In this document: piece by piece, positions 9,732 to 17,650 of the stretch | How positions within the stretch are numbered: the first letter of the stretch is position 1 | Layout: each line of letters starts with the position of its first letter | Assembly: GCA_020846635.1 (NCBI GenBank) | Contig: JADLDO010000036.1 | Location: forward strand, 186,001 to 250,000 | Length of the DNA: 64,000 nt | Source: Caldilineaceae bacterium | GTDB lineage: Bacteria > Chloroflexota > Anaerolineae > Caldilineales > Caldilineaceae | Direction: 5' to 3' | Position numbers and translations under genes: made by a program | The notes under the pieces: generated by a model | Database searches by the model: none | The model's input: the letters and a program-made list of their open reading frames with translations, nothing else | What the model was told of the DNA's origin: nothing

Positions 9732-10859
9732 TCATATTCCATCTGCTGCCCCAAAAAGCACTCTGCCGGAGCCCGGTGCAGCCAGAAGTTGCCCATCGGC
9801 AAAGACTTCATTCCCCCGCAGCACCACTCGCTCCACCCTACCCCTCACCCGCCGACCCGCAAACGGAGTCCACTTCACGCGCGTCAGCATCGCTTCATCG
9901 CGTACCGTAAACTCAGCATCAACATCAACCTCAATGTAGCTATCCTCCGGCTCGTCAATCCCGTAAATACGGCGCGGAGCAAAGGCACAACGCTCTACCA
10001 CATCCTCCAAAGTCAACCGTTCCTCATGCACCGCGGTCAGCAGCAGCGGCAGCAGCGTCTCCACACCTGGCACACCGGGTGGCGGAGCCGCCTCCTGGCT
10101 CTGCTTCTCTTGCAGCGTATGCGGTGCATGGTCCGTGGCAATCAAGTCAATATAGGCCATATTCTCCCACAGAGCCGCCACATCATCTGCTGTCACCAAG
10201 CGCGGGCGCATGTCACCACGCGGCCCCAACCGCGCGGCATCCTCCGCTGTCAAAAAGAGATGGTGCGGTGTCGCCTCGCATGTGACAGCATAGCCCTGCT
10301 CTTTCGCCTTGCGGATCAACTCAATTTCGCTGCGGCGGCTCACATGAACCACATGCAGCGGCGTTCCATGCAAGTTCGCCAAAGCCAGGCAGACCGGTAA
10401 CATCAACTCTTCGGCGTGAACGGCAATCGGCCCAATACCCTCGGCGATCCCCTGGCTGCGATATCCCCCATGCGCCGCCGCGCACTCTGCCCAACTCCGA
10501 AAAAAACGATGCAAGAGATCGAGGCTTTCAATTCGCAGGCTCCCAAAGGTATCGCTGACATAAATCTTCAGCCCACAAGCCGCCTGCGCCACCGGTAAAT
10601 ACGCGTCCAGTTCCGTTGTCGTCGCCCCCACGAAAAGCCCCACATCGCACACCACTTTCGCCTGGGCAAGCCGCGCCTTAGCCAGCAATCGGGCTGGCGT
10701 GTCCGTCGGTGGCACCGTGTTCGGCATATCCAAAATCGTCACCACGCCGCCCGCCAAAGCCGCCACCGTCCCCGAATAAAAATCCTCCTTATGCTCATAG
10801 CCCGGTTCACGCACATGGACATGAGCATCGACCAAGCTCGGCAGCCGGAGTATTGTCAT
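9732..10859 (-). CDS. pyrC: Dihydroorotase, CAD-type
   Basis: 375 residues; zinc amidohydrolase converting N-carbamoyl-aspartate to dihydroorotate. The metal site is complete: [10 protein letters not shown] with H13/H15, the carboxylated-lysine motif [10 protein letters not shown] with K98, HAE (H148), HVS (H172) and ATDHAPH with D243. Compact length, the GLK(I/L)Y..TF lysine motif, [19 protein letters not shown] and [19 protein letters not shown] resemble the DHO domain of animal CAD rather than E. coli-type PyrC or the longer bacterial class I enzymes (comparison from memory). It is the first gene of the pyrC-pyrB pair. No good Shine-Dalgarno is seen before ATG 10859. Confidence 0.95.
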   Translation of the reverse strand: MTILRLPSLVDAHVHVREPGYEHKEDFYSGTVAALAGGVVTILDMPNTVPPTDTPARLLAKARLAQAKVVCDVGLFVGATTTELDAYLPVAQAACGLKIYVSDTFGSLRIESLDLLHRFFRSWAECAAAHGGYRSQGIAEGIGPIAVHAEELMLPVCLALANLHGTPLHVVHVSRRSEIELIRKAKEQGYAVTCEATPHHLFLTAEDAARLGPRGDMRPRLVTADDVAALWENMAYIDLIATDHAPHTLQEKQSQEAAPPPGVPGVETLLPLLLTAVHEERLTLEDVVERCAFAPRRIYGIDEPEDSYIEVDVDAEFTVRDEAMLTRVKWTPFAGRRVRGRVERVVLRGNEVFADGQLLAAPGSGRVLFGAADGI

Positions 10860-11235
10860 GACAGCGCATCCATTCTATTTTACACCCGTTTTTCACACCT
10901 ATGTTGAAGGTTACGCAGAAGCGCCGACAGGCTCAAATCAAGATAATGACCAGCGTGCCGCCGCGCAACCGCAACACTCATTTTAGCCGCCATCTATGCA
11001 AACAACCAAACCAACTGTCATAGTTACCTCGCCCATATTTCATCCTGCGCCCCCTCGCGGTACAATGCGATAGAATGGGACAAAAGCTGATTCTACTTTT
11101 GTCTGCTTTGCGTCGGAGCCATGTCGGAATTTTGTCGGAATCTCCGTTACACGTTGACCTACAATCCCAACAGCTTGTCGACTTTCAACTCACTATCCAG
11201 TTTCCACTATTTTAGGTTTACGAGGTCAAACCTGT
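10860..11235. other. Divergent intergenic region between pyrC and the SPFH gene
   Basis: 376 bases without a convincing gene. It must hold the promoters of both flanking genes. It contains a short direct repeat TTGTCGGAA/ATGTCGGAA near 11120-11140. No riboswitch-like structure was recognised. Confidence 0.5.
11038..11066 (+). promoter_or_regulatory. Possible sigma-70 promoter for the SPFH gene
   Basis: TTTCAT, a 17-base spacer and TACAAT. The -10 box is good and the -35 box weak. It would give a leader of about 160 bases. Confidence 0.35.
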
Positions 11236-12405
11236 ATGCAGAGTGTTAAACGTCCCAACATCAGTACCCGTACCATTGTCATTGGGGTTGTAGTCTTTGT
11301 TGCGCTGCTCTTTCTACTCAGCCTTTCCAGCAACTTCTTCTACTTTTTCGAACGAGTTTCTGCCAGCGAAGTGGGCGTCCAATTTGTCAGTGGACGCATC
11401 AAAGACGTGGTTGGCCCCGGTGTCTACAGTGACGCGGGTCTGTTTGTCGACATGGAACGTGTCTCTATCCAATCGGTCGGCTTCAGCGTCAGCGATGCCG
11501 AACTGATCACCAAAGACAAACAGCGGATCGGCGTGGTCGTAACCGGCGATGTCTTCCGCCCAGGACTTGAGGGCAAGGACAAGATTGTACAATTATGGGG
11601 TGAATACAGCGCGCTATTCCTCTCCGACGAAGCAGCGCGCGTGCGTATCGAAGATCGTGCCCGCCAGTCCATGAAGGTCTGCGTCGGCGACCGCAACTTT
11701 GACGACAACGTCATTGGCACAGGCCGCGACGAACTGCGTAACTGTATTGACGACGAACTCAACGAGCTTGCCGCCAATTATGGTCTGCGCGTTGACAACG
11801 TTGTGGTTCCCGAAGTCATTCTGTCTCCCGAAGTCCAGGCCCGCCTCGACGAGATTGTCCAGAGCCGCCTTCAAACTGAGAAAGCAGCCCAGGACAAACT
11901 CAAGGCCGAGGCTGAGGCTTCGGCAGAGCAGGCCCGCCAAGAGGGCGAGATCCGCGTCCAACAGAGCCGTATCCAAGAAGAGTCGCGCCAACAGACAATT
12001 CTTGCCGTGCTGGAACAAGAAAAGATTGTGGCCCAACGTGCCGTGATCGAAGCGGAACGTGCCAACGAACTCGCGCGCGTCGAGGCTGAAGAGGCGATCA
12101 TTGTTGCCGAGAAAAACAACGAACTCCTGGGCGCACAGCGTGACCTGGAAATTGAATCCGCACGCGCACTAGCTGCTGCCGAACGAGCCAAAGCCGATGT
12201 TGCCGTTCAGAGCATCCTTGCCTCCCTCTATGCAGAGAATCCAGGCCTGCTCCAACTCCAGATCGTGCAGGCCAACGCCAGCGCGCTGCAACCGACCGAC
12301 AAGATTATCTTCACACCAGAGGGCACAATCCCCACACTGGTTCTGCCAGGCCCAGGCATTGTGCCCACAGTCGATACTACACAAGGCGCAACAGCGCAAC
12401 CATAA
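11236..12405 (+). CDS. SPFH/Band 7 (prohibitin-like) membrane protein
   Basis: 389 residues. One N-terminal TM helix (about residues 14-32, VIGVVVFVALLFLLSL) is followed by an SPFH domain (about 40-200, starting VSASEVGVQFVSGRIKDVVGPG). A long Ala/Glu-rich coiled coil spans about 205-330, and the tail is Pro-rich. This is the layout of prohibitin/stomatin proteins, which form large membrane-associated ring or cage assemblies and organise membrane domains or partner proteases. A GAGG motif lies about 10 bases before ATG 11236. No NfeD or FtsH partner lies next to it. The exact partner is unknown. Confidence 0.88.
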   Translation: MQSVKRPNISTRTIVIGVVVFVALLFLLSLSSNFFYFFERVSASEVGVQFVSGRIKDVVGPGVYSDAGLFVDMERVSIQSVGFSVSDAELITKDKQRIGVVVTGDVFRPGLEGKDKIVQLWGEYSALFLSDEAARVRIEDRARQSMKVCVGDRNFDDNVIGTGRDELRNCIDDELNELAANYGLRVDNVVVPEVILSPEVQARLDEIVQSRLQTEKAAQDKLKAEAEASAEQARQEGEIRVQQSRIQEESRQQTILAVLEQEKIVAQRAVIEAERANELARVEAEEAIIVAEKNNELLGAQRDLEIESARALAAAERAKADVAVQSILASLYAENPGLLQLQIVQANASALQPTDKIIFTPEGTIPTLVLPGPGIVPTVDTTQGATAQP

Positions 12406-12432
12406 ACACGTTGCCAGAAAGGCGTTGAAGTG

Positions 12433-13731
12433 ATGCTTACCCAAACAGTGAGCAATGCCGAACTTGTAGAACGTGCCCGCCGGGTGATTCCCGGCGGGGT
12501 CAATTCCGTCAATCGTATTTTGCCCTGGCCTTTCGTTGCCGCTGAAGCACACGGGGCTTACATCCGTGACGCTGACGGCAAAGAATATCTCGACTATCAT
12601 GCCGCCTTTGGCCCGATCATCCTCGGACACAACCATCCACAGGTCAACGCGGCTGTGCAGGCGATCATGCAAAAGGTGGACCTCGTAGGCGTGGGCGTCA
12701 CCGAGCCGGAGATCCAACTGGCAGAAGCGCTCAATCACTACATCCCCTCTGCTGAACGCGTGCTGCTGACCAACTCCGGTTCCGAAGCCACCTACGCCGC
12801 GCTGCGTCTTGCCCGCGGCGTCACCGGACGCAACAAAATCGTCAAGTTTCAAGGAACCTATCACGGCTGGCATGACGCCGTGCTGATGAACGTGATCAGC
12901 CCTCCCGACCGCATCGGCCAGCGCGATCTACTCTCGCTAGGTATGTCCCCTGGTGTCGTCGAAGACACGATTGTCCTCCCCTTCAACGACGTCGAAGCTA
13001 TCTCTGATCTGCTCCAACAGCGCGGGGATGAGATCGCCGCCATCCTGGTCGAGGTCATCCCGCACAACATTGGTTGCGTCCTCCCGCGCCCCGAATTTCT
13101 ACAAGCCCTGCGCCAGCTATGCAGCGACCACGGCGCGCTCCTCATTTTCGATGAAGTCATCACCGGCTTCCGTCACGACCTGGGCGGTTATCAACGCCTT
13201 GCCGGAGTCACCCCCGACCTGAGTACCTTTGCCAAAGCAATGGCAAACGGCTACCCAATTGCCGCCCTGGCAGGTCGTGCCCAATATATGGATCGCTTTG
13301 GCCCCGGTGGTGGTATCTTCTTTGCCGGAACCTATAACGGCCATCCCGTTGGCGTGGCAGCCGCGCTGGCAACCATTGAAATTCTTGCCGATGGCAGCGT
13401 CCATCGCCACTGTTTCGACCTGGCCGAGCGCGCCGCCACGGGACTGCAAACCATCGCAGATGAGTTGGGCATCCCCATGCAAGTTGTGCGTTTTGGTTCG
13501 GTCTTTGTCCCCTACTTCTTCACAGGCCCCGTCGAAAGCTACACCGATCTCTTGCATAACGACACGCAAGCCGATGTCTGGTTCCGGCGCACCATGTGCG
13601 AGCATGGCATCTTTATGCTGCCCACTGCCATCAAACGCAACCATGTCAGCGCCGCCCACACCACACAAGACATCGACCGCACCCTAGAAACCGCGCGCCA
13701 AGTGCTGCGCGCGTTGCCTGCACACAGGTAG
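12433..13731 (+). CDS. Class III aminotransferase, glutamate-1-semialdehyde aminomutase-like
   Basis: 432 residues; PLP enzyme of fold type I. Visible features: GGVNSVNR near the N-terminus, the phosphate-binding NSGSEAT (114-120), YHGWHD (143-148), the PLP aspartate in IFDEVITGFR (D240), and the Schiff-base lysine K268 in FAKAMANGYP. Overall closest to glutamate-1-semialdehyde aminomutases, but the active-site lysine context differs from HemL proper, and no other haem genes are nearby. It is better called a GSA-like aminotransferase of unknown substrate. AAAGG at 12418-12422 supports ATG 12433. It sits 27 bases after the SPFH gene and may be co-transcribed with it. Confidence 0.85.
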   Translation: MLTQTVSNAELVERARRVIPGGVNSVNRILPWPFVAAEAHGAYIRDADGKEYLDYHAAFGPIILGHNHPQVNAAVQAIMQKVDLVGVGVTEPEIQLAEALNHYIPSAERVLLTNSGSEATYAALRLARGVTGRNKIVKFQGTYHGWHDAVLMNVISPPDRIGQRDLLSLGMSPGVVEDTIVLPFNDVEAISDLLQQRGDEIAAILVEVIPHNIGCVLPRPEFLQALRQLCSDHGALLIFDEVITGFRHDLGGYQRLAGVTPDLSTFAKAMANGYPIAALAGRAQYMDRFGPGGGIFFAGTYNGHPVGVAAALATIEILADGSVHRHCFDLAERAATGLQTIADELGIPMQVVRFGSVFVPYFFTGPVESYTDLLHNDTQADVWFRRTMCEHGIFMLPTAIKRNHVSAAHTTQDIDRTLETARQVLRALPAHR

Positions 13732-13737
13732 TACGGC

Positions 13738-13766
13738 TTGTCTACAGGCGGCAATAGGTTTATGAT
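13738..13766 (+). promoter_or_regulatory. Sigma-70-like promoter for the PhyH gene
   Basis: TTGTCT, a 17-base spacer and TATGAT, about 70 bases before the ATG of the next gene. This suggests the dioxygenase is transcribed separately from the aminotransferase. Confidence 0.55.
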
Positions 13767-13835
13767 CAACGCATCGCAACAGACGATTCCCACCTGAAAA
13801 GTGCTTTCGGCTTTCTATGCCACTGGAGGCTCACC

Positions 13836-14741
13836 ATGTCTGCAACAACCTTGACCATGCCCGACCCTGTCCGCACTGTGCCCATTCAGGCAGAGGACGC
13901 GGCATTTTATCAGGAGAATGGCTACCTCATCGTCCGTGACGCCTTGTCAGGGCAAGAACTACAAGAACTGCGCGATGAGGCCACACGCGTCTGTCGTGGC
14001 GAGTTGGGCGAGATTCGCGGCTGGATTCCCAACGAGCCAAACGACTCCGATGACGATATTCTGCGCCGCTACCTCTGCATCCACTTCCCGCACAAAATCT
14101 CGGAAACCATGTCCGACTACTTGGGACACCCCGCCATTGTCGATGTGCTGACCAAAGTTATCGGCCCCAACGTCAAATGCATGCAGTCTATGCTCTTCAT
14201 CAAGGCATCCGGCAAACCGGGGCAGGCATGGCATCAAGACGAATACTTCATACCCACTCGTGACCGTTCGCTGACCGGGGGTTGGATCGCAATGGACGAT
14301 GCCACCGTCGAGAATGGCTGTCTCTGGGTAATTCCTGGCTCACACAAACACGGCATCATCTGGCCCCAGCGCGAGCATAATGATCGTCGTTTCGATTGCA
14401 CAGGCGAGGCTATCTACTTCCCCTACACCGATGACGATGCGGTTCCTGTCGAAGTCCCTGCTGGTTCGATTGTCTTTTTCAATGGCTATCTCCTGCACCG
14501 CTCGTTGCCCAACCGCGCCAAAAGTGGCTATCGCCGCGTACTCGTCAACCATTATATGAGCGCCGAGTCGCTGCTCCCCTGGCGCGCGCCCGCCGAAGGT
14601 GAGCACATGGCAACCGCCGACTATCGCGACATTGTCATGATTGCCGGACGCGACCCCTATTCATGGAAAGGCATCGTGGATCGCGCCAAACCCTCCGTTC
14701 GCCCCAGCGGCGAAGGCGGTTGTAGCAAGAACGGCAAATAA
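13836..14741 (+). CDS. Phytanoyl-CoA dioxygenase (PhyH) family protein
   Basis: 301 residues; Fe(II)/2-oxoglutarate-dependent oxygenase fold. The metal triad is visible as H133 and D135 in WHQDEYF and H221 in LLHRSLPNR. The basic stretch SGYRR (230-234) probably supplies the 2-oxoglutarate-binding arginine. GGWIAMDDATVENGCLWVIPGSH is the usual PhyH core, quoted here at positions 148-170. ACTGGAGG lies about 7 bases before ATG 13836. The substrate is not predictable; PhyH proteins hydroxylate many small molecules. It follows the GSA-like aminotransferase, but its own promoter makes a joint pathway uncertain. Confidence 0.88.
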   Translation: MSATTLTMPDPVRTVPIQAEDAAFYQENGYLIVRDALSGQELQELRDEATRVCRGELGEIRGWIPNEPNDSDDDILRRYLCIHFPHKISETMSDYLGHPAIVDVLTKVIGPNVKCMQSMLFIKASGKPGQAWHQDEYFIPTRDRSLTGGWIAMDDATVENGCLWVIPGSHKHGIIWPQREHNDRRFDCTGEAIYFPYTDDDAVPVEVPAGSIVFFNGYLLHRSLPNRAKSGYRRVLVNHYMSAESLLPWRAPAEGEHMATADYRDIVMIAGRDPYSWKGIVDRAKPSVRPSGEGGCSKNGK

Positions 14742-14791
14742 GCGAAAACAAAAAGGGGCCAGCCTCATTTCGACTCGCCCCTCATGCCTAC

Positions 14792-14836
14792 ACCTTCCTG
14801 GAAGCGGGGAGCCCGCTGGGCCGCTTCCGGGAAGGT
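14792..14836. terminator. Inverted repeat at a convergent gene junction
   Basis: Arms 14792-14807 and 14821-14836 pair over 16 positions with one G-T wobble around a 13-base loop. No T-run follows on either strand. It lies between the 3' ends of the PhyH and VIT-VWA genes and belongs to the hairpin family also seen at 26107, 30031 and 43703. Confidence 0.6.
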
Positions 14837-14867
14837 TACAACACACCCGTCACTTCCACACCATCCA

Positions 14868-17294
14868 CTAATTCCCCCACAGCCACGACCAGAACGCATC
14901 CCACGCGTTCTGAGCCTCATCCTCCGCCCCCGCATCGCGCCCAGCACCCGCACCAGGGGCCGATTCCTGACTCGCTGCCGGAGTCGCTAACGGCGAGACA
15001 GGCACACCACCCTGCCGCATTATCTCCTCCGCGTTCGTAGTCACACGTATCGCTTGCGTTTCATTCACCACGATCACCATTTCTTGCCCCACTGCCAGCC
15101 ACTCTGCCATACCAGCTTGTTGGGCTAGTGAGAAATAGGCGTCGCTCGCAAATTCCACCCACAACAACTGCATCGACTGGGTAAACGCCGTGTCCACCCA
15201 GAAGGGCAGCGACTCGCCATTGGCTCCGCTCACCCATCCCTGCTGCACAAATGTCTTGCCCGCCACAAACTGCGCTTGGGCCGTGTTCTCCACACTGGTC
15301 GCAATCTGCATCGAATTCTGTGCCTCGCTCGCCCGTACAGCCTCAGCGCCGCTCGCGGGCATGGCTGCGGCAGCCTGCGCCGCGTCAAATGCGTATGCTT
15401 GCGCGCTCGGAGCCAACTCGACAGGCGCACCACCCCCCATGCCGCCAGGTGCCGCCGGTGCCACACCGGGGACAACGGGCATCGCTTGTGCCTGTGCCAT
15501 CGCAGGCTCCTCCACCAAATACGCAGTATAGGGGGTCACAATCCCATAGCGCAGGCTCAATTCGACAATGGCGTCAATCACTTCAGGATCAGGCCCAGAG
15601 CGTCGAATCTGCTCCATCAGCACGCCGATCTTTCGTGTCGCCCAAATTCGCGCCACAAAAGGCTCGCCGCCCCTTGTACGCAGCGTCATTCCGTCATAGC
15701 GAAATTCTTGCCTGCTCCCATTCACCTCTCCACGCAGCAGCACCGTCACCGCTGCCCCCTCATGATAGCGCCCCACCACCACCAACTGTTCTCCGGCAAA
15801 GAGATCGGGCAGCGGGAAAGGATAGATTTCGTCCGTCACTGCCTCGCCTTCAAACGCCAGGCTGACATTGGTCAACACAGGCGTACTAATCCCTTGATAA
15901 AATGCGCTCACGGCTTCGTCAATTCGTTCTTCGGGCAGGACATAGCTGCTGCGCCCACCCATCTCCTTGCTCAGCGTATCCAGCAGGATCGTGTTGACAT
16001 CATAGCCGACCCCAAAGGTAAAGAGCCGCAGCGTAGCACCTTGTGGCGCATTCAACCGCGCATTGTCCATGATCTTCCAGGGATCTGTCTCCCCCTGTGT
16101 TGGCAATCCATCGGTCATAAAGAGCAGATAGACGGGCCGTCCTTCGTTTGCCCCCTCGCGATCGTCAATCACACCGAGAGCCTCCAAAAGCGCGCGGTTA
16201 ATGTCCGTGGAGCCACCCGCCTCCAAGCGATCAATCCATTCGTGGGCATCTGCGTTCAGCTCTGGCGTCAGTTCCTCTAACTGATCGCTCCACAGCCGCA
16301 CACCAGTACTAAAGCTAACCAGGTTGATACGGTCGCCGGGGTTGAGGTGATCCACAATGTACTTGGCCGCATCACGCGCCTGTTGCATCTTCTCACCTTC
16401 CATCGAACCGGAGACATCGACCACAACCACCACATCACGCTCCGCAACATCAGTGTCGACCTGCTCGATTCCCGGAGCAACTAACAGGGCAAAATAGCCA
16501 TCTTCCTCAACCGGTTGATAGCTCAAGAGGTTAGCGCCGACCGTACTATCATCGCTTCCCCAGTAGACATCAAAGAATGATTCAGCTTTTCCCCCCGCTC
16601 CCGTAAAGGTCACTTCAGCGCCATCCGCGTCCGTCCGCTGCACGCTCGCTCCCCAATTCGGGCTGTAGATCGTGCGCAAGCCCGGCTGATCGACCAGTTC
16701 GACACGCAGCCGCAGCCCCCCTTGCTCACCGATAGAACTGAACCCCGCGCCAAGTGGATAGCGAAAGCGGTAGAGACCTTGCTCCTGCGTGACCAACTGG
16801 CTATAACTTAGCTGCACAGCGCGCGACTCACCCGGCGGAATGGGAAATACGTTGGTTTGGAATAATCCTTGACCAATAAACTGCAACAAAGCGGGGTCGC
16901 GCTGCTGCCGCACAATGGCCTCATAGATACCACGCGCCTCATCAGCGGGCATCACGCGGCCCTCCATAACCGTTCCATTCACCTTCATCTGCAAATCGCT
17001 CACCGCAGCGTCGGCAGGCAGGGGAAAGATGAACTGTCCTTCCACCATGCCCCCCGTTTGATTACGGAATACCTGCGTCACATGCACAGTCGCCGCAGGC
17101 CCTTCGACCCGCGCCTCCACAACATATTCTTCAACCGTAACCATGTTCGGCATAGGCGGAATGGGCCTGCCTGGTGGCGGAAAAGGAGGATCAATGATGA
17201 TACGCTGCGCCGCCACCGGCGCGGGCAATATCACGAGAACCAGGAGGCATATCATCATCCATGTTCGCCGCAGTACCACGCTGTTCTTTTTCAT
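14868..17294 (-). CDS. Secreted VIT and von Willebrand A domain protein
   Basis: 808 residues with a signal peptide (MMICLLVLVILPAPVAAQ). A VIT domain spans about 47-175 (VTVEEYVVEARVEGPAATVH, VEGQFIFPLPADAAV, ARGIYEAIVRQQRDPALLQF). A VWA domain starts about residue 285 with an intact MIDAS: DVSGSMEGEK, a conserved Thr in GGSTDINRAL, and FMTDGLPTQG. This is the architecture of inter-alpha-trypsin inhibitor heavy chains and of the bacterial marine-proteobacterial-sortase-type VIT proteins. A linker rich in Ala, Gly and Pro (about 620-680) precedes a C-terminal tail. A role in metal-dependent adhesion or surface scaffolding is likely. GGGAG precedes ATG 17294. No sortase is visible in the window. 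Confidence 0.88.
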   Translation of the reverse strand: MKKNSVVLRRTWMMICLLVLVILPAPVAAQRIIIDPPFPPPGRPIPPMPNMVTVEEYVVEARVEGPAATVHVTQVFRNQTGGMVEGQFIFPLPADAAVSDLQMKVNGTVMEGRVMPADEARGIYEAIVRQQRDPALLQFIGQGLFQTNVFPIPPGESRAVQLSYSQLVTQEQGLYRFRYPLGAGFSSIGEQGGLRLRVELVDQPGLRTIYSPNWGASVQRTDADGAEVTFTGAGGKAESFFDVYWGSDDSTVGANLLSYQPVEEDGYFALLVAPGIEQVDTDVAERDVVVVVDVSGSMEGEKMQQARDAAKYIVDHLNPGDRINLVSFSTGVRLWSDQLEELTPELNADAHEWIDRLEAGGSTDINRALLEALGVIDDREGANEGRPVYLLFMTDGLPTQGETDPWKIMDNARLNAPQGATLRLFTFGVGYDVNTILLDTLSKEMGGRSSYVLPEERIDEAVSAFYQGISTPVLTNVSLAFEGEAVTDEIYPFPLPDLFAGEQLVVVGRYHEGAAVTVLLRGEVNGSRQEFRYDGMTLRTRGGEPFVARIWATRKIGVLMEQIRRSGPDPEVIDAIVELSLRYGIVTPYTAYLVEEPAMAQAQAMPVVPGVAPAAPGGMGGGAPVELAPSAQAYAFDAAQAAAAMPASGAEAVRASEAQNSMQIATSVENTAQAQFVAGKTFVQQGWVSGANGESLPFWVDTAFTQSMQLLWVEFASDAYFSLAQQAGMAEWLAVGQEMVIVVNETQAIRVTTNAEEIMRQGGVPVSPLATPAASQESAPGAGAGRDAGAEDEAQNAWDAFWSWLWGN

Positions 17295-17447
17295 CTCTCG
17301 CTCCCTTTGTCATGTTATACAGGCTCTTCATACGCTGTCGCCCGTCGCTCTGCCAGTGGGACGAAGACGAAACCTTGAATGTTCCGCCTCTATGGCCGAC
17401 CTCATGCAAGCGCACTGTGAAACGCGATGTAAAACGCAAAAGTGCAT

Positions 17448-17476
17448 TTGACAGCACGCGGCCACCTGGCTATACT
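17448..17476 (+). promoter_or_regulatory. Consensus sigma-70 promoter of tRNA-Gly
   Basis: A perfect TTGACA box, exactly 17 bases, then TATACT. It ends 19 bases before the first base of the mature tRNA, as expected for a stable-RNA promoter. Confidence 0.88.
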
Positions 17477-17495
17477 TGTATCATTCTGAATAGCT

Positions 17496-17569
17496 GCGGG
17501 CATGGTGTAGCGGTAACACAACAGCTTCCCAAGCTGTTATCACGGGTTCGAGTCCCGTTGCCCGCTCCA
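17496..17569 (+). tRNA. tRNA-Gly (anticodon CCC)
   Basis: A full cloverleaf can be folded. The acceptor stem GCGGGCA pairs with TGCCCGC (17559-17565), and the D stem is GTGT/ACAC. The anticodon stem ACAGC/GCTGT carries TTCCCAA with anticodon CCC at 17528-17530, and the T arm contains GGTTCGAGTCC. The discriminator base is T, and the 3' CCA is genome-encoded (17567-17569). It reads GGG glycine codons. It is a solitary tRNA gene with its own promoter and terminator. Confidence 0.97.
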
Positions 17570-17573
17570 AGAG

Positions 17574-17611
17574 AAAAGAGACGACCTCAAACACAGAGAT
17601 CGTCTCTTTTT
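17574..17611 (+). terminator. Rho-independent terminator after tRNA-Gly
   Basis: The stem AGAGACGA (17577-17584) pairs with TCGTCTCT (17600-17607), extended by A-T pairs and ending in a T-run to 17611. It lies five bases after the CCA end. Confidence 0.85.
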
Positions 17612-17650
17612 CATTTGCTCTATTTCGTATGGATTCGTTTGGAGCCTGGA

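Noticed and set aside
8811..10400. A 529-codon plus-strand open frame
   Set aside because: It runs antisense to pyrB and pyrC, whose catalytic motifs are intact; the translation is His/Arg-rich without domains.
12433..13731. Assignment of the aminotransferase as HemL
   Set aside because: The PLP lysine context and lack of haem genes do not support true glutamate-1-semialdehyde aminomutase.
15276..16280. 334-codon frame on the plus strand
   Set aside because: Antisense to the VIT-VWA gene, which has a complete MIDAS site and signal peptide.
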